Below are positions 1 through 5,336 of a stretch of DNA of 15,178 nt, in pieces (position 1 is the stretch's first letter; every line of letters starts with the position of its first letter). The notes beneath the pieces were generated by a model, which saw only the letters and a list, made by a program, of their open reading frames with translations, was not told the origin of the DNA and did no database searches. Origin of the DNA: an uncultured Faecalibacterium sp. (GTDB lineage: Bacteria > Bacillota > Clostridia > Oscillospirales > Ruminococcaceae); contig CABQHF010000023.1 in the NCBI GenBank assembly GCA_902463905.1, forward strand, positions 1-15,178. The letters are read 5' to 3'. Both the position numbers and the translations under genes were made by a program.

Positions 1-320
<320 letters not shown>

Positions 321-360
321 AAATCCTACTCCTTACTTGATCTTACTTTTTTCTTTCGCC

Positions 361-388
361 TTGGGTCTGCCGCAATGCAGAAACCCAA
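361..388 (-). promoter_or_regulatory. Second leader hairpin of glnN, hexaloop
   Basis: Minus-strand RNA: UUGGGU-UU-CUGC, hexaloop AUUGCG, GCAG-ACCCAA. It sits after the 411-449 hairpin and before the ribosome binding site. A hexaloop with A at position 1 and G at position 4 is the signature recognised by ANTAR antiterminators, which control nitrogen genes in several phyla. Here it lies downstream of the terminator-like hairpin rather than overlapping it, so that role is only a possibility. Confidence 0.4.
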
Positions 389-403
389 AGCTTGCTTACA
401 TCT

Positions 404-449
404 TAACAAAAACGGCGCTGCGAGTCAGGAGGTGACCCACAGCGCCGTT
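404..449 (-). promoter_or_regulatory. Terminator-like hairpin in the glnN leader
   Basis: On the minus-strand RNA, a 17-bp stem (449-433 paired with 427-411) closes a CCUCC pentaloop (432-428) and is followed by a U-rich run (410-404). Two of the 17 pairs are G-U on the minus-strand RNA but would be A-C mismatches on plus. This suggests it works as RNA in the glnN leader. It lies between the glnN promoter and start codon, so it is a candidate premature terminator/attenuator. The loop matches the anti-Shine-Dalgarno core. The signal that would relieve termination is not visible. Confidence 0.6.
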
Positions 450-464
450 GCTGTCTATGGTTTG

Positions 465-493
465 ATTATAGCCCCGGCGGGCCAAAAACGCAA
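465..493 (-). promoter_or_regulatory. Promoter of glnN
   Basis: Reading the minus strand, -35 TTGCGT (493-488), a 17-bp spacer and a perfect -10 TATAAT (470-465). Transcription would start near 458, about 138 nt upstream of the glnN ATG and only some 10 nt before the long hairpin at 411-449. Confidence 0.75.
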
Positions 494-499
494 TTGACA

Positions 500-634
500 A
501 ATCTGACGATTCTGCACAAACGCTCTCTGCGAATTTTGGAACAACTGAGCTTGGTATGACTTTTGAGGAAGAAGAGACCATTTGAAATGGCCGCCGTTTC
601 ACTCTGGCCATATTCAGAGGAATCTTTCTTTTTT
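500..634. other. Intergenic stretch without recognised feature
   Basis: Between the glnN promoter and repeat copy A. AT-richer than neighbouring genes. The open frames crossing it have no ribosome binding site or recognisable protein sequence. I see no gene here. Confidence 0.5.
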
Positions 635-837
635 ATTTTGAGGTTCAAGAAAAATCTGCGGATTTTTCTGAACCTCTTTTTCACAAGAAAGGTCGAAGCG
701 AAAAGATGCATTTCTCCGCAAGGGCCCTTCTCGTGAAAATGTGTTTGGAGCGTCCCGCAGGACGCGACAAACACGAAAGTATAAAATAAAATTACCTTAA
801 TGAATTGCAGAGCGAAGCGGAGCAATTTTTAAATCGT
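635..837 (-). repeat. Structured intergenic repeat, copy A
   Basis: Read on the minus strand, this aligns over its whole length with 13313-13520 on plus. In element order: AACGATTT-type edge (about 837-830); hairpin 1 with stem AATTGC/GCAATT (827-803); hairpin 2 with arms GTGTTTG..GCGTCC and GGACGC..CAAACAC (774-741); a long-range stem pairing 739-725 with 692-678 (15 bp, two G-U); and hairpin 3 (676-640) with the core AAAATCCGCAGATTTT shared with copy B. Stem sequences differ between copies but stay paired. It starts directly after the methyltransferase stop codon. No protein is encoded. On the plus strand, hairpin 3 plus TTTTT (677-681) has terminator form. Confidence 0.8.
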
Positions 838-839
838 CG

Positions 840-2066
840 TCAAATAACCTGAAAGAGGAAGAACTTCAGGTAGTTGGTCTCCGGCACGCCCCACAGGATG
901 GGGTGGTCCGGAGCCTGCTGCTTCACCTCGATCTGCCGCAGCTGCCGGTGGGCGTCCTTCGCCGCTGCTTTCAGCATCTTGATGAACAGCTCCTCGGTGG
1001 CAAAGTGGGAGCAGCTGGCCGTGGCCAGATATCCGCCCCGGGGCAGCAGCTTCATGGCCCGGTAGTTGATCTCCTTGTAGCCCCGCATGGCGTTCTCCAC
1101 CGTGCGGCGTGCCTTGGTGAAGGCGGGCGGGTCCAGAATGATGAAGTCATAGGGGTGGCCCTCTTTTTCCAGCCGGGGCAGCAGCGCGAAGGTGTCCTCG
1201 CACAAAAAGTCCATGTTGGTCAGGCCGTTGCGTTCGGCGTTGCGCTTTGCCATGGCGATGGCGTCGGCGCTGATGTCGGCAGCGGTGACCCGGGCGGCCC
1301 CGCCCTTGGCGGCGTTCAGCGCAAAGCTGCCGGTATGGGTGAAGCAGTCCAGCACGGTGTGGCCTGCTGCCAGCCGTGCCACGGCCCGGCGGTTGTACTT
1401 CTGGTCCAGGAAGAAGCCGGTTTTCTGGCCGTTCTCAAAGTCCACATGGTAGAACACGCCGTTCTCGCAGATCTCGGTCTGGGTGCTGGCGGGGTGGGTC
1501 TCGCCGGGCAGGTCGAACCAGCCCTTGTTCTGCTCCAGCCCTTCCTTGGCGCGCAGGGCCTCGTCGTTTCGCTCGTAGATGCCGGCAATGGTCTGGCCGT
1601 CGGCCCGCAGCACCTCGGCCAGCAGGGGGAACAGCACCGGCTTGAGCTTTTCCATGCCCACGCTGAGGGTCTGGGTGACCAGGATATCGTGAAAGCGGTC
1701 CACGGTCAGCCCCGGGAACTGGTCGGCCTCGCCAAAGATCACCCGGCAGGCGGTCAGGTCGGCGGGCTCCAGCACGGTCTTGCGGTAGGCCCAGGCGTAC
1801 TCCACCCGGCGGCGCCAGAAGGCGGCGTCAAAGGTGTCGTTGGCGTTGCGGCTGATGAGCCGCACCCGGATCTTGCTGTGCAGCGACACGAAGCCGGTGC
1901 CCAGGTACGCCCCCTTGGGGCTGACCACATCGGCCAGGGCGCCGTTTTCGGGTTCGGTGTCCGGGGCGTGGAGGATGTCGTTTTCGTACACCCAGGGGTG
2001 GCCGCCCACCAGCAGGCCCTCGGCGTGTTTGTTGACGGTGTATACAGGATAAGCGCGTTCTTTCAT
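840..2066 (-). CDS. rlmI: Class I SAM-dependent rRNA (cytosine-5) methyltransferase, RlmI family
   Basis: Predicted 23S rRNA m5C methyltransferase of the RlmI/COG1092 family, 408 aa, close to the family's usual length. An N-terminal PUA-like RNA-binding region (about 1-75, with GGHPWVYENDI) is followed by a linker domain with FPGLTVDRF (117-125) and a Rossmann methyltransferase domain. The SAM-binding loop is DCFTHTGSF (240-248), the substrate motif is DPPAF (312-316), and the likely catalytic Cys is C352 in TASCSH, matching FSCS of E. coli RlmI. The start at 2066 is set by AAAGGAG seven bases upstream; a frame extension to 2120 is ignored. It is monocistronic, with repeats on both sides. The family is clear; the exact target base is inferred from E. 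coli. Confidence 0.9.
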   Translation of the reverse strand: MKERAYPVYTVNKHAEGLLVGGHPWVYENDILHAPDTEPENGALADVVSPKGAYLGTGFVSLHSKIRVRLISRNANDTFDAAFWRRRVEYAWAYRKTVLEPADLTACRVIFGEADQFPGLTVDRFHDILVTQTLSVGMEKLKPVLFPLLAEVLRADGQTIAGIYERNDEALRAKEGLEQNKGWFDLPGETHPASTQTEICENGVFYHVDFENGQKTGFFLDQKYNRRAVARLAAGHTVLDCFTHTGSFALNAAKGGAARVTAADISADAIAMAKRNAERNGLTNMDFLCEDTFALLPRLEKEGHPYDFIILDPPAFTKARRTVENAMRGYKEINYRAMKLLPRGGYLATASCSHFATEELFIKMLKAAAKDAHRQLRQIEVKQQAPDHPILWGVPETNYLKFFLFQVI

Positions 2067-2120
2067 GGAGATCTCCTTTATTGGGATATACTGAATCAGG
2101 TTTGCATAGTTGCCGGTCAA

Positions 2121-2162
2121 CGGTTCACGGCCTCGTCGCTTCGGTTCACGGCCTCGCCCTCT
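2121..2162. repeat. 21-bp tandem duplication
   Basis: Two adjacent 21-bp units (2121-2141, 2142-2162) share the first 15 bases CGGTTCACGGCCTCG and differ at a few later positions. The second unit runs into the left terminal inverted repeat of the element at 2150-2278. Confidence 0.75.
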
Positions 2163-2278
2163 CAGTCACCTTCGGTGACAGCTCTCCCAAAGGGAGAGCC
2201 AAGAACGTAACCGCTAGGCTCTTGCCTCTCCCTTTGGGAGAGGTGGCATTGCGTAAGCAATGACGGAGAGGGCGAGCC
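2150..2278. repeat. MITE-like hairpin-cluster element
   Basis: A 129-bp non-coding element bounded by an imperfect terminal inverted repeat: GGCCTCGCCCTCTCAGTCA (2150-2168) against the complement of 2261-2278. Four perfect hairpins lie inside: GTCACC/GGTGAC (2165-2179), GCTCTCCC/GGGAGAGC (2181-2199), CCTCTCCC/GGGAGAGG (2225-2243) and CATTGC-GTAA-GCAATG (2247-2262). I recognise this CTCTCCCAAAGGGAGAG type as a common dispersed repeat of Faecalibacterium and related genomes, from memory. There is no transposase, so any movement would be non-autonomous. Confidence 0.75.
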
Positions 2279-2295
2279 TGCTGACCGTACTGCCC

Positions 2296-2325
2296 GACAG
2301 CTTCCCCCGACCGGGGGAAGCTGTC
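2296..2325. repeat. Perfect 13-bp hairpin
   Basis: GACAGCTTCCCCC pairs perfectly with GGGGGAAGCTGTC around a 4-base loop. No T-run follows on either strand, so it is not a normal intrinsic terminator. It is probably another intergenic repeat unit or an RNA-processing/stability hairpin, next to the element ending at 2278. Confidence 0.6.
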
Positions 2326-2367
2326 ATGCGGAAAATTGATTTCCGTGGTTCTTCAAATTCACCCCTT

Positions 2368-2395
2368 TATAATACCATAGATCCATGGTATTATA
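2368..2395 (+). promoter_or_regulatory. Palindrome carrying TATAAT in both arms
   Basis: A perfect 11-bp inverted repeat, TATAATACCAT - 6 bp - ATGGTATTATA, stands 43 bp before the CYTH gene. Each arm contains a consensus -10 hexamer, one per strand. Good -35 boxes are lacking at 16-18 bp on both sides (plus side: GTGGTT). The plus-strand arm is a plausible activator-dependent -10 for the CYTH gene. Alternatively the dyad is an operator. Confidence 0.5.
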
Positions 2396-2438
2396 AATAA
2401 GAAATTTCCAAAAAAAGACCGGAAAGAGGGGATCTGCA

Positions 2439-2927
2439 ATGGAGATCGAACGCAAATGGATGGTGACCGGCTGGCCGGAGGGCCTGCCCATGGAGGAAGA
2501 ATTTGCCATGCGGCAGGGCTACATCAGTGTGCGCCCCACGGTGCGCATCCGGGAGGAAGCCCTTGCGGGCGGCAGGACCGACTATGTGCTCTGCTTCAAG
2601 AGCGAGGGCGGCCTTGCCCGGGAGGAGATCGAGCGCAGCATCGACAAAGAACTGTTTGAGGAGCTGGAACACAAGATCATCGGCAAACCCCTCATCCCCA
2701 AGACCCGCCGCACCTACCGCCTGCCGGACGGCAGCGCGCTGGAAGTGAACCATGTGGACGCAGGCCAGCCCACCGCGTTCTGGTATGCGGAGGTGGAGTA
2801 CCCCACCGTGGAGGCCGCCAACGCCTGGCAGCCTGCCGCCTGGGGCCTTGCCGATTACCTGAGCGACGAGGTGACCGGCCAGCCCGGCCAGAGCATGGGG
2901 GCTTACTGGCTGCAGACCCGCGGCTGA
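2439..2927 (+). CDS. CYTH domain protein (triphosphate tunnel metalloenzyme family)
   Basis: 162 aa, a single CYTH domain, the usual length for stand-alone bacterial members. The protein opens with the diagnostic ExExK motif (EIERK, residues 2-6). The basic and acidic tunnel strands follow: VRPTVRIREE (about 31-40), YVLCFKSE (49-56), REEIERSID (61-69), TRRTYRL (about 88-94) and AEVEYPTVE near the C-terminus. Family members bind a triphosphate with divalent metal and act as inorganic triphosphatases, thiamine triphosphatases or class IV adenylate cyclases. The substrate cannot be told here. AGAGGGG before the ATG supports the start. The rhomboid gene follows closely and may be co-transcribed. 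Confidence 0.88.
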   Translation: MEIERKWMVTGWPEGLPMEEEFAMRQGYISVRPTVRIREEALAGGRTDYVLCFKSEGGLAREEIERSIDKELFEELEHKIIGKPLIPKTRRTYRLPDGSALEVNHVDAGQPTAFWYAEVEYPTVEAANAWQPAAWGLADYLSDEVTGQPGQSMGAYWLQTRG

Positions 2928-3008
2928 CCCCTTACACTATAAGAGAGAAAGGATCGTATCGTTACGAAAAAGGCAAAATTCAAACTGGAGCTGCAGTATA
3001 ACTCCCCG

Positions 3009-3554
3009 GTGATCCTCACCTTTTTTCTGCTGTCGCTGCTGGTGCTGTTCCTCGACCAGTGGACGGGCGGCTGGACCACCATGCACCTGTTCTGCGTCTA
3101 CCGCTCGTCGCTCAAGGACCCGCTGTTCTACATCCGGCTGTTCGGCCATGTGCTGGGCCACGCCGGGTGGGAGCACTTCCTGAACAACATGCTGCTGCTG
3201 CTGGTGGTGGGGCCGCCCATGGAGGAAAAATACGGCAGCATCCCCCTGCTGAAGGGCATTGTGCTGACAGCCCTGGTCACCGGCGTGCTGCAATGCGTGC
3301 TGTTCCCCCGCACCGGGCTGCTGGGGGCGTCGGGCATCGTGTTCATGCTCATCATGCTGTCCTCGCTGGCGGGCTTCTCCGGCGGCATCCCGGTCACCAT
3401 GCTTCTGGTGGCGGCGCTGTACTTCGGCCAGCAGGTGTACGATATCATTTTCGTCCACGACAATGTGGCAAACTTCATGCACATCGTGGGCGGGCTGTGC
3501 GGCACGGCCTTCGGCTACTATTTCGCGCTGCCCCGCCGCAAACGCCGCCGCTGA
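3009..3554 (+). CDS. Rhomboid family intramembrane serine protease (true start probably upstream)
   Basis: A membrane protease that cleaves transmembrane substrates with a Ser-His dyad. Numbering is from the GTG at 3009 (181 aa): conserved HFLNN (56-60), catalytic GASG with S108, and H158 in MHIVGG. Hydrophobic segments lie at about 2-16, 61-69, 82-98, 106-121, 128-141 and 155-172, and the tail is basic (RRKRRR). The frame is open back to the TAA at 2940. The upstream codons encode a sensible N-terminus (TKKAKFKLELQYNSPV), and LQYNSPV just before the first helix is typical of clostridial relatives. A Shine-Dalgarno AGAAAGGA lies at 2946-2953. Yet no ATG, GTG or TTG exists between it and 3009. 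Translation may begin at ATC 2958 or a changed codon near 2961, so 3009 is the conservative limit. Confidence 0.85.
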   Translation: MILTFFLLSLLVLFLDQWTGGWTTMHLFCVYRSSLKDPLFYIRLFGHVLGHAGWEHFLNNMLLLLVVGPPMEEKYGSIPLLKGIVLTALVTGVLQCVLFPRTGLLGASGIVFMLIMLSSLAGFSGGIPVTMLLVAALYFGQQVYDIIFVHDNVANFMHIVGGLCGTAFGYYFALPRRKRRR

Positions 3555-3666
3555 CCCTGTGCACCGCACAGAAACAGTCAACGGGAATATTCCATAAATT
3601 TTACGGGACCGCAGGCCGGATTTTCGGCGGATGCGGAAAGATTTTACCTGTATGCCTATAAACATA

Positions 3667-3695
3667 TTGACATTCTGGGTAAATGGGCTTATGAT
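3667..3695 (+). promoter_or_regulatory. Promoter of the cysteine-transporter operon
   Basis: A perfect -35 TTGACA (3667-3672), 17-bp spacer and -10 TATGAT (3690-3695). Transcription would begin near 3702, about 45 nt before the leader-peptide start and 314 nt before the first permease. A near-consensus promoter fits control after initiation, by attenuation. Confidence 0.85.
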
Positions 3696-3746
3696 ACGGG
3701 TACCGGGTCCGAGCAGACCGGAAACATGCAAAAGGAGGAGCCTGTC

Positions 3747-3857
3747 ATGATGATGTCCAGCGCAATGTGTTGTCCCTGTTGTTGTTCCATGTGCGCATCT
3801 CAGGCAGAGCCTTTTGCAGCAGGGTGTGTTTTGCGCACGCCCGCACAGCAGCACTGA
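3747..3857 (+). CDS. Cys-rich leader peptide (putative cysteine attenuator)
   Basis: A 36-codon frame that automated callers would normally skip. It starts MMMSSAMCCPCCCSMC and ends with TGA at 3855. It has 7 Cys (residues 8, 9, 11, 12, 13, 16, 27) and 5 Met. A consensus AGGAGG (3733-3738) stands 8 bases before the ATG, so it should be well translated. Six of its seven Cys codons are TGT, while all eight Cys codons of the four downstream genes are TGC. It lies between a strong promoter and an intrinsic terminator that precede an amino-acid ABC transporter, the classic layout of a trp/his/leu-type leader peptide. I infer that ribosome stalling at the Cys codons when Cys-tRNA is short favours the antiterminator. 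Cys codon clusters in uORFs are known from mycobacterial sulfur genes; I know of none described in this phylum. Expression is not proven. Confidence 0.82.
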   Translation: MMMSSAMCCPCCCSMCASQAEPFAAGCVLRTPAQQH

Positions 3858-3896
3858 ACCGCTTCAGTGCCCAACGGAAACTGCATCTGCCTGGGA
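3798..3896 (+). promoter_or_regulatory. Predicted antiterminator stem
   Basis: Bases 3798-3808, just after the Cys codon cluster, can pair with 3886-3896: 11 pairs, two of them G-U, with the core CAGGCAG (3801-3807)/CTGCCTG (3887-3893). The 3' side overlaps the 5' arm of the terminator (3889-3898), so the two structures exclude each other. A ribosome stalled on the TGT codons (3768-3785) would leave 3801-3808 free; one that moves on would cover it. This is inferred from complementarity only. Confidence 0.65.
3851..3870 (+). promoter_or_regulatory. Hairpin over the leader-peptide stop codon
   Basis: GCACTGAA - CCGC - TTCAGTGC, a perfect 8-bp stem with a 4-base loop that buries the TGA stop (3855-3857). 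A ribosome terminating there would melt it. It may pause the leading RNA polymerase or act as a spacer hairpin between the attenuator arms. Confidence 0.6.
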
Positions 3897-3928
3897 GCTT
3901 CCTGTGAGGCTTCCGGGCTTTTTGTTTA
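3889..3928 (+). terminator. Intrinsic terminator (attenuator) upstream of the transporter genes
   Basis: Stem 3889-3898 paired with 3909-3918 (10 pairs, two G-U), a 10-base loop, then TTTTT and a T-rich tail (3919-3928). It stands inside the leader, about 90 bp before the first permease, where an ordinary terminator would block the operon. It is therefore best read as conditional. Confidence 0.8.
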
Positions 3929-4015
3929 TCGCAAGGTAAGAAGTCAGCATTGCTGAAACAACATCTCTGCGACAGGCCCGCAAATCTACAGGAAAGAAAG
4001 GGAGGGGAGTCGGCA

Positions 4016-4675
4016 ATGGACTGGAACGTCATCCAGCAATATTTGCCGCTATACCAGAAAGCTGCCGTGCTGACCGTGCGGCTGGGCGTGGCCGGGATCT
4101 TCTTCGCGATCCTCATCGGCCTTGTCTGCGCGGTGGTGCAATATTATAAGGTGCCGGTGCTGCGGCAGCTGGTGAGCATTTACATCCAGCTGTCCCGCAA
4201 CACGCCGCTGCTGGTGCAGCTGTTCTTCCTCTACTACGGCCTGCCCAAGGTGGGCATCAAGACCAACGCCGCCGTGTGCGGCATCGCAGGCCTGGCGTTT
4301 CTGGGCGGCAGCTACATGGCAGAGGCATTCCGCAGCGGGCTGGAGAGCATCGAGCCCATCCAGACCGAAAGCGCCTACAGCCTGGGCATGAGCAAGGCCC
4401 AGACCATGCGGTACATCATCCTGCCCCAGGCCATGTCCACCAGCATGCCGGCCTTCATGGCCAACGTGATCTTCCTGCTCAAGGAGACCAGCGTGTTCAG
4501 CGCCATCAGCCTGATGGACCTGATGTTCACGGCCAAAGACCTCATCGGCATGTACTCCAAGACCCTCGAGTGCCTGTTCCTGGTGGTGGTGTTCTACCTC
4601 ATCATTCTGCTGCCGGTATCCATTGTGGGCAGCCTGATCGAAAGGAGGCTGCGCTATGCCGGATTTGGGTCTTGA
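4016..4675 (+). CDS. Polar amino acid ABC transporter permease 1 (probable cysteine/cystine)
   Basis: 219-aa inner-membrane permease of the HisM/GlnP type. Hydrophobic segments lie at about 17-42, 52-76, 84-101, 144-165 and 184-208. RNTPLLVQLFF (61-71) is characteristic of the family. The EAA loop that docks on the ATPase runs from about 102 to 139 and includes SLGMSKAQT and LPQA. The start at 4016 follows a GGGAGGGGAG Shine-Dalgarno; an in-frame extension back to 3950 would run through sequence with no ribosome site. It is the first structural gene behind the attenuator and overlaps the next permease by 20 bp. The cysteine assignment rests on the leader peptide and the binding protein, not on this sequence. 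Confidence 0.9.
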   Translation: MDWNVIQQYLPLYQKAAVLTVRLGVAGIFFAILIGLVCAVVQYYKVPVLRQLVSIYIQLSRNTPLLVQLFFLYYGLPKVGIKTNAAVCGIAGLAFLGGSYMAEAFRSGLESIEPIQTESAYSLGMSKAQTMRYIILPQAMSTSMPAFMANVIFLLKETSVFSAISLMDLMFTAKDLIGMYSKTLECLFLVVVFYLIILLPVSIVGSLIERRLRYAGFGS

Positions 4676-5330
4676 CGTCCTGTTCAAGGGCAAAAACATG
4701 ATCCGCCTGCTGGGCGGCCTGGGCGTTGCGCTGAAGATCAGTGCCGTGTCGGTGCTCATCAGCCTGCCGCTGGGCATCCTGCTGGGCGTGCTGATGACCT
4801 TCCGCAGCCCGATCCTCAAAGCCATCCTGCGGCTGTATCTGGAGTTCATCCGCTTCATGCCCCAGATGGTGCTGCTGTTCCTGGTGTACTTTGGCACCAC
4901 CCGCGCCTTCGGATGGGACCTGTCGGGCGAGACGGCGGCGGTCATCGTGTTCGTGCTGTGGGGTGCCGCCGAGATGAGCGACCTGGTGCGCGGCGCGCTG
5001 ATCGCCATCCCGAAGCACCAGTACGAGAGCGCGGAAGCGCTGGGCATGAGCCGGGCGCAGACCTACTGGTACATCATCATCCCGCAGACCGTGCGGCGGC
5101 TGATCCCGCTGTCCATCAACCTGATCACCCGCATGATCAAGACCACCAGTCTGGTGCTGATGATCGGCGTGGTGGAGGTGCTGAAGGTGGCACAGCAGAT
5201 CATCGAGGCCAACCGCACCGCCAGCCCCAACGCGGCGTTCGGCATCTACCTCACGGTGTTCGTGTTGTATTTCCTTGCCTGCTGGCCCATCAGCCTGCTG
5301 GCAAGCTACCTGGAAAAGAAATGGAAGTGA
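4656..5330 (+). CDS. Polar amino acid ABC transporter permease 2 (probable cysteine/cystine)
   Basis: 224 aa, the second, non-identical permease that would form the heterodimeric membrane channel with the preceding gene. Hydrophobic segments lie at about 22-47, 66-82, 94-108, 165-180 and 195-218. The EAA loop (about 105-144) carries EALGMSRAQ and IIIPQ. The start codon lies within the end of permease 1, with AGGAGG upstream inside that gene, so translation is likely coupled. The RFMPQMVLLF motif (66-75) takes the place of the more usual RNTPLLVQ-like motif of the partner. Family certain; substrate inferred from context. Confidence 0.9.
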   Translation: MPDLGLDVLFKGKNMIRLLGGLGVALKISAVSVLISLPLGILLGVLMTFRSPILKAILRLYLEFIRFMPQMVLLFLVYFGTTRAFGWDLSGETAAVIVFVLWGAAEMSDLVRGALIAIPKHQYESAEALGMSRAQTYWYIIIPQTVRRLIPLSINLITRMIKTTSLVLMIGVVEVLKVAQQIIEANRTASPNAAFGIYLTVFVLYFLACWPISLLASYLEKKWK

Positions 5331-5336
5331 CCGCAG

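Noticed and set aside
361..449. Definite ANTAR-responsive antiterminator
   Set aside because: Only one hexaloop hairpin is found and it follows rather than precedes the terminator-like hairpin. The known mechanism needs two hexaloops, the second overlapping the terminator.
466..825. Open frame on minus across the glnN upstream region
   Set aside because: It runs through the glnN promoter and repeat copy A, has no ribosome site, and its composition is that of hairpin sequence read through.
903..2210. Long open frame on plus opposite the methyltransferase
   Set aside because: It arises from high GC in the codon third position of the real minus-strand gene. It has no ribosome site and no recognisable protein sequence. 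The same holds for long antisense frames at 4602-6359, 8030-9718, 10393-12300 and 11688-13373.
2150..2325. CRISPR array
   Set aside because: Repeats are palindromic hairpins of different sequence, without uniform repeat-spacer spacing.
2937..3854. Minus-strand open frame across the rhomboid gene and leader
   Set aside because: Low-complexity His/Gln-rich translation caused by reading opposite GC-rich codons; it covers the transporter promoter and has no ribosome site.
3667..4015. T-box or SAM riboswitch controlling the transporter
   Set aside because: No T-box sequence (TGGNACCGCG-like) or SAM-I core is present in the leader, and a well-led Cys-rich reading frame explains the layout better.
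3950..4015. Longer N-terminus for permease 1
   Set aside because: The in-frame codon at 3950 lacks a ribosome site. The strong Shine-Dalgarno at about 4000-4009 points to the ATG at 4016, which gives the normal family N-terminus.
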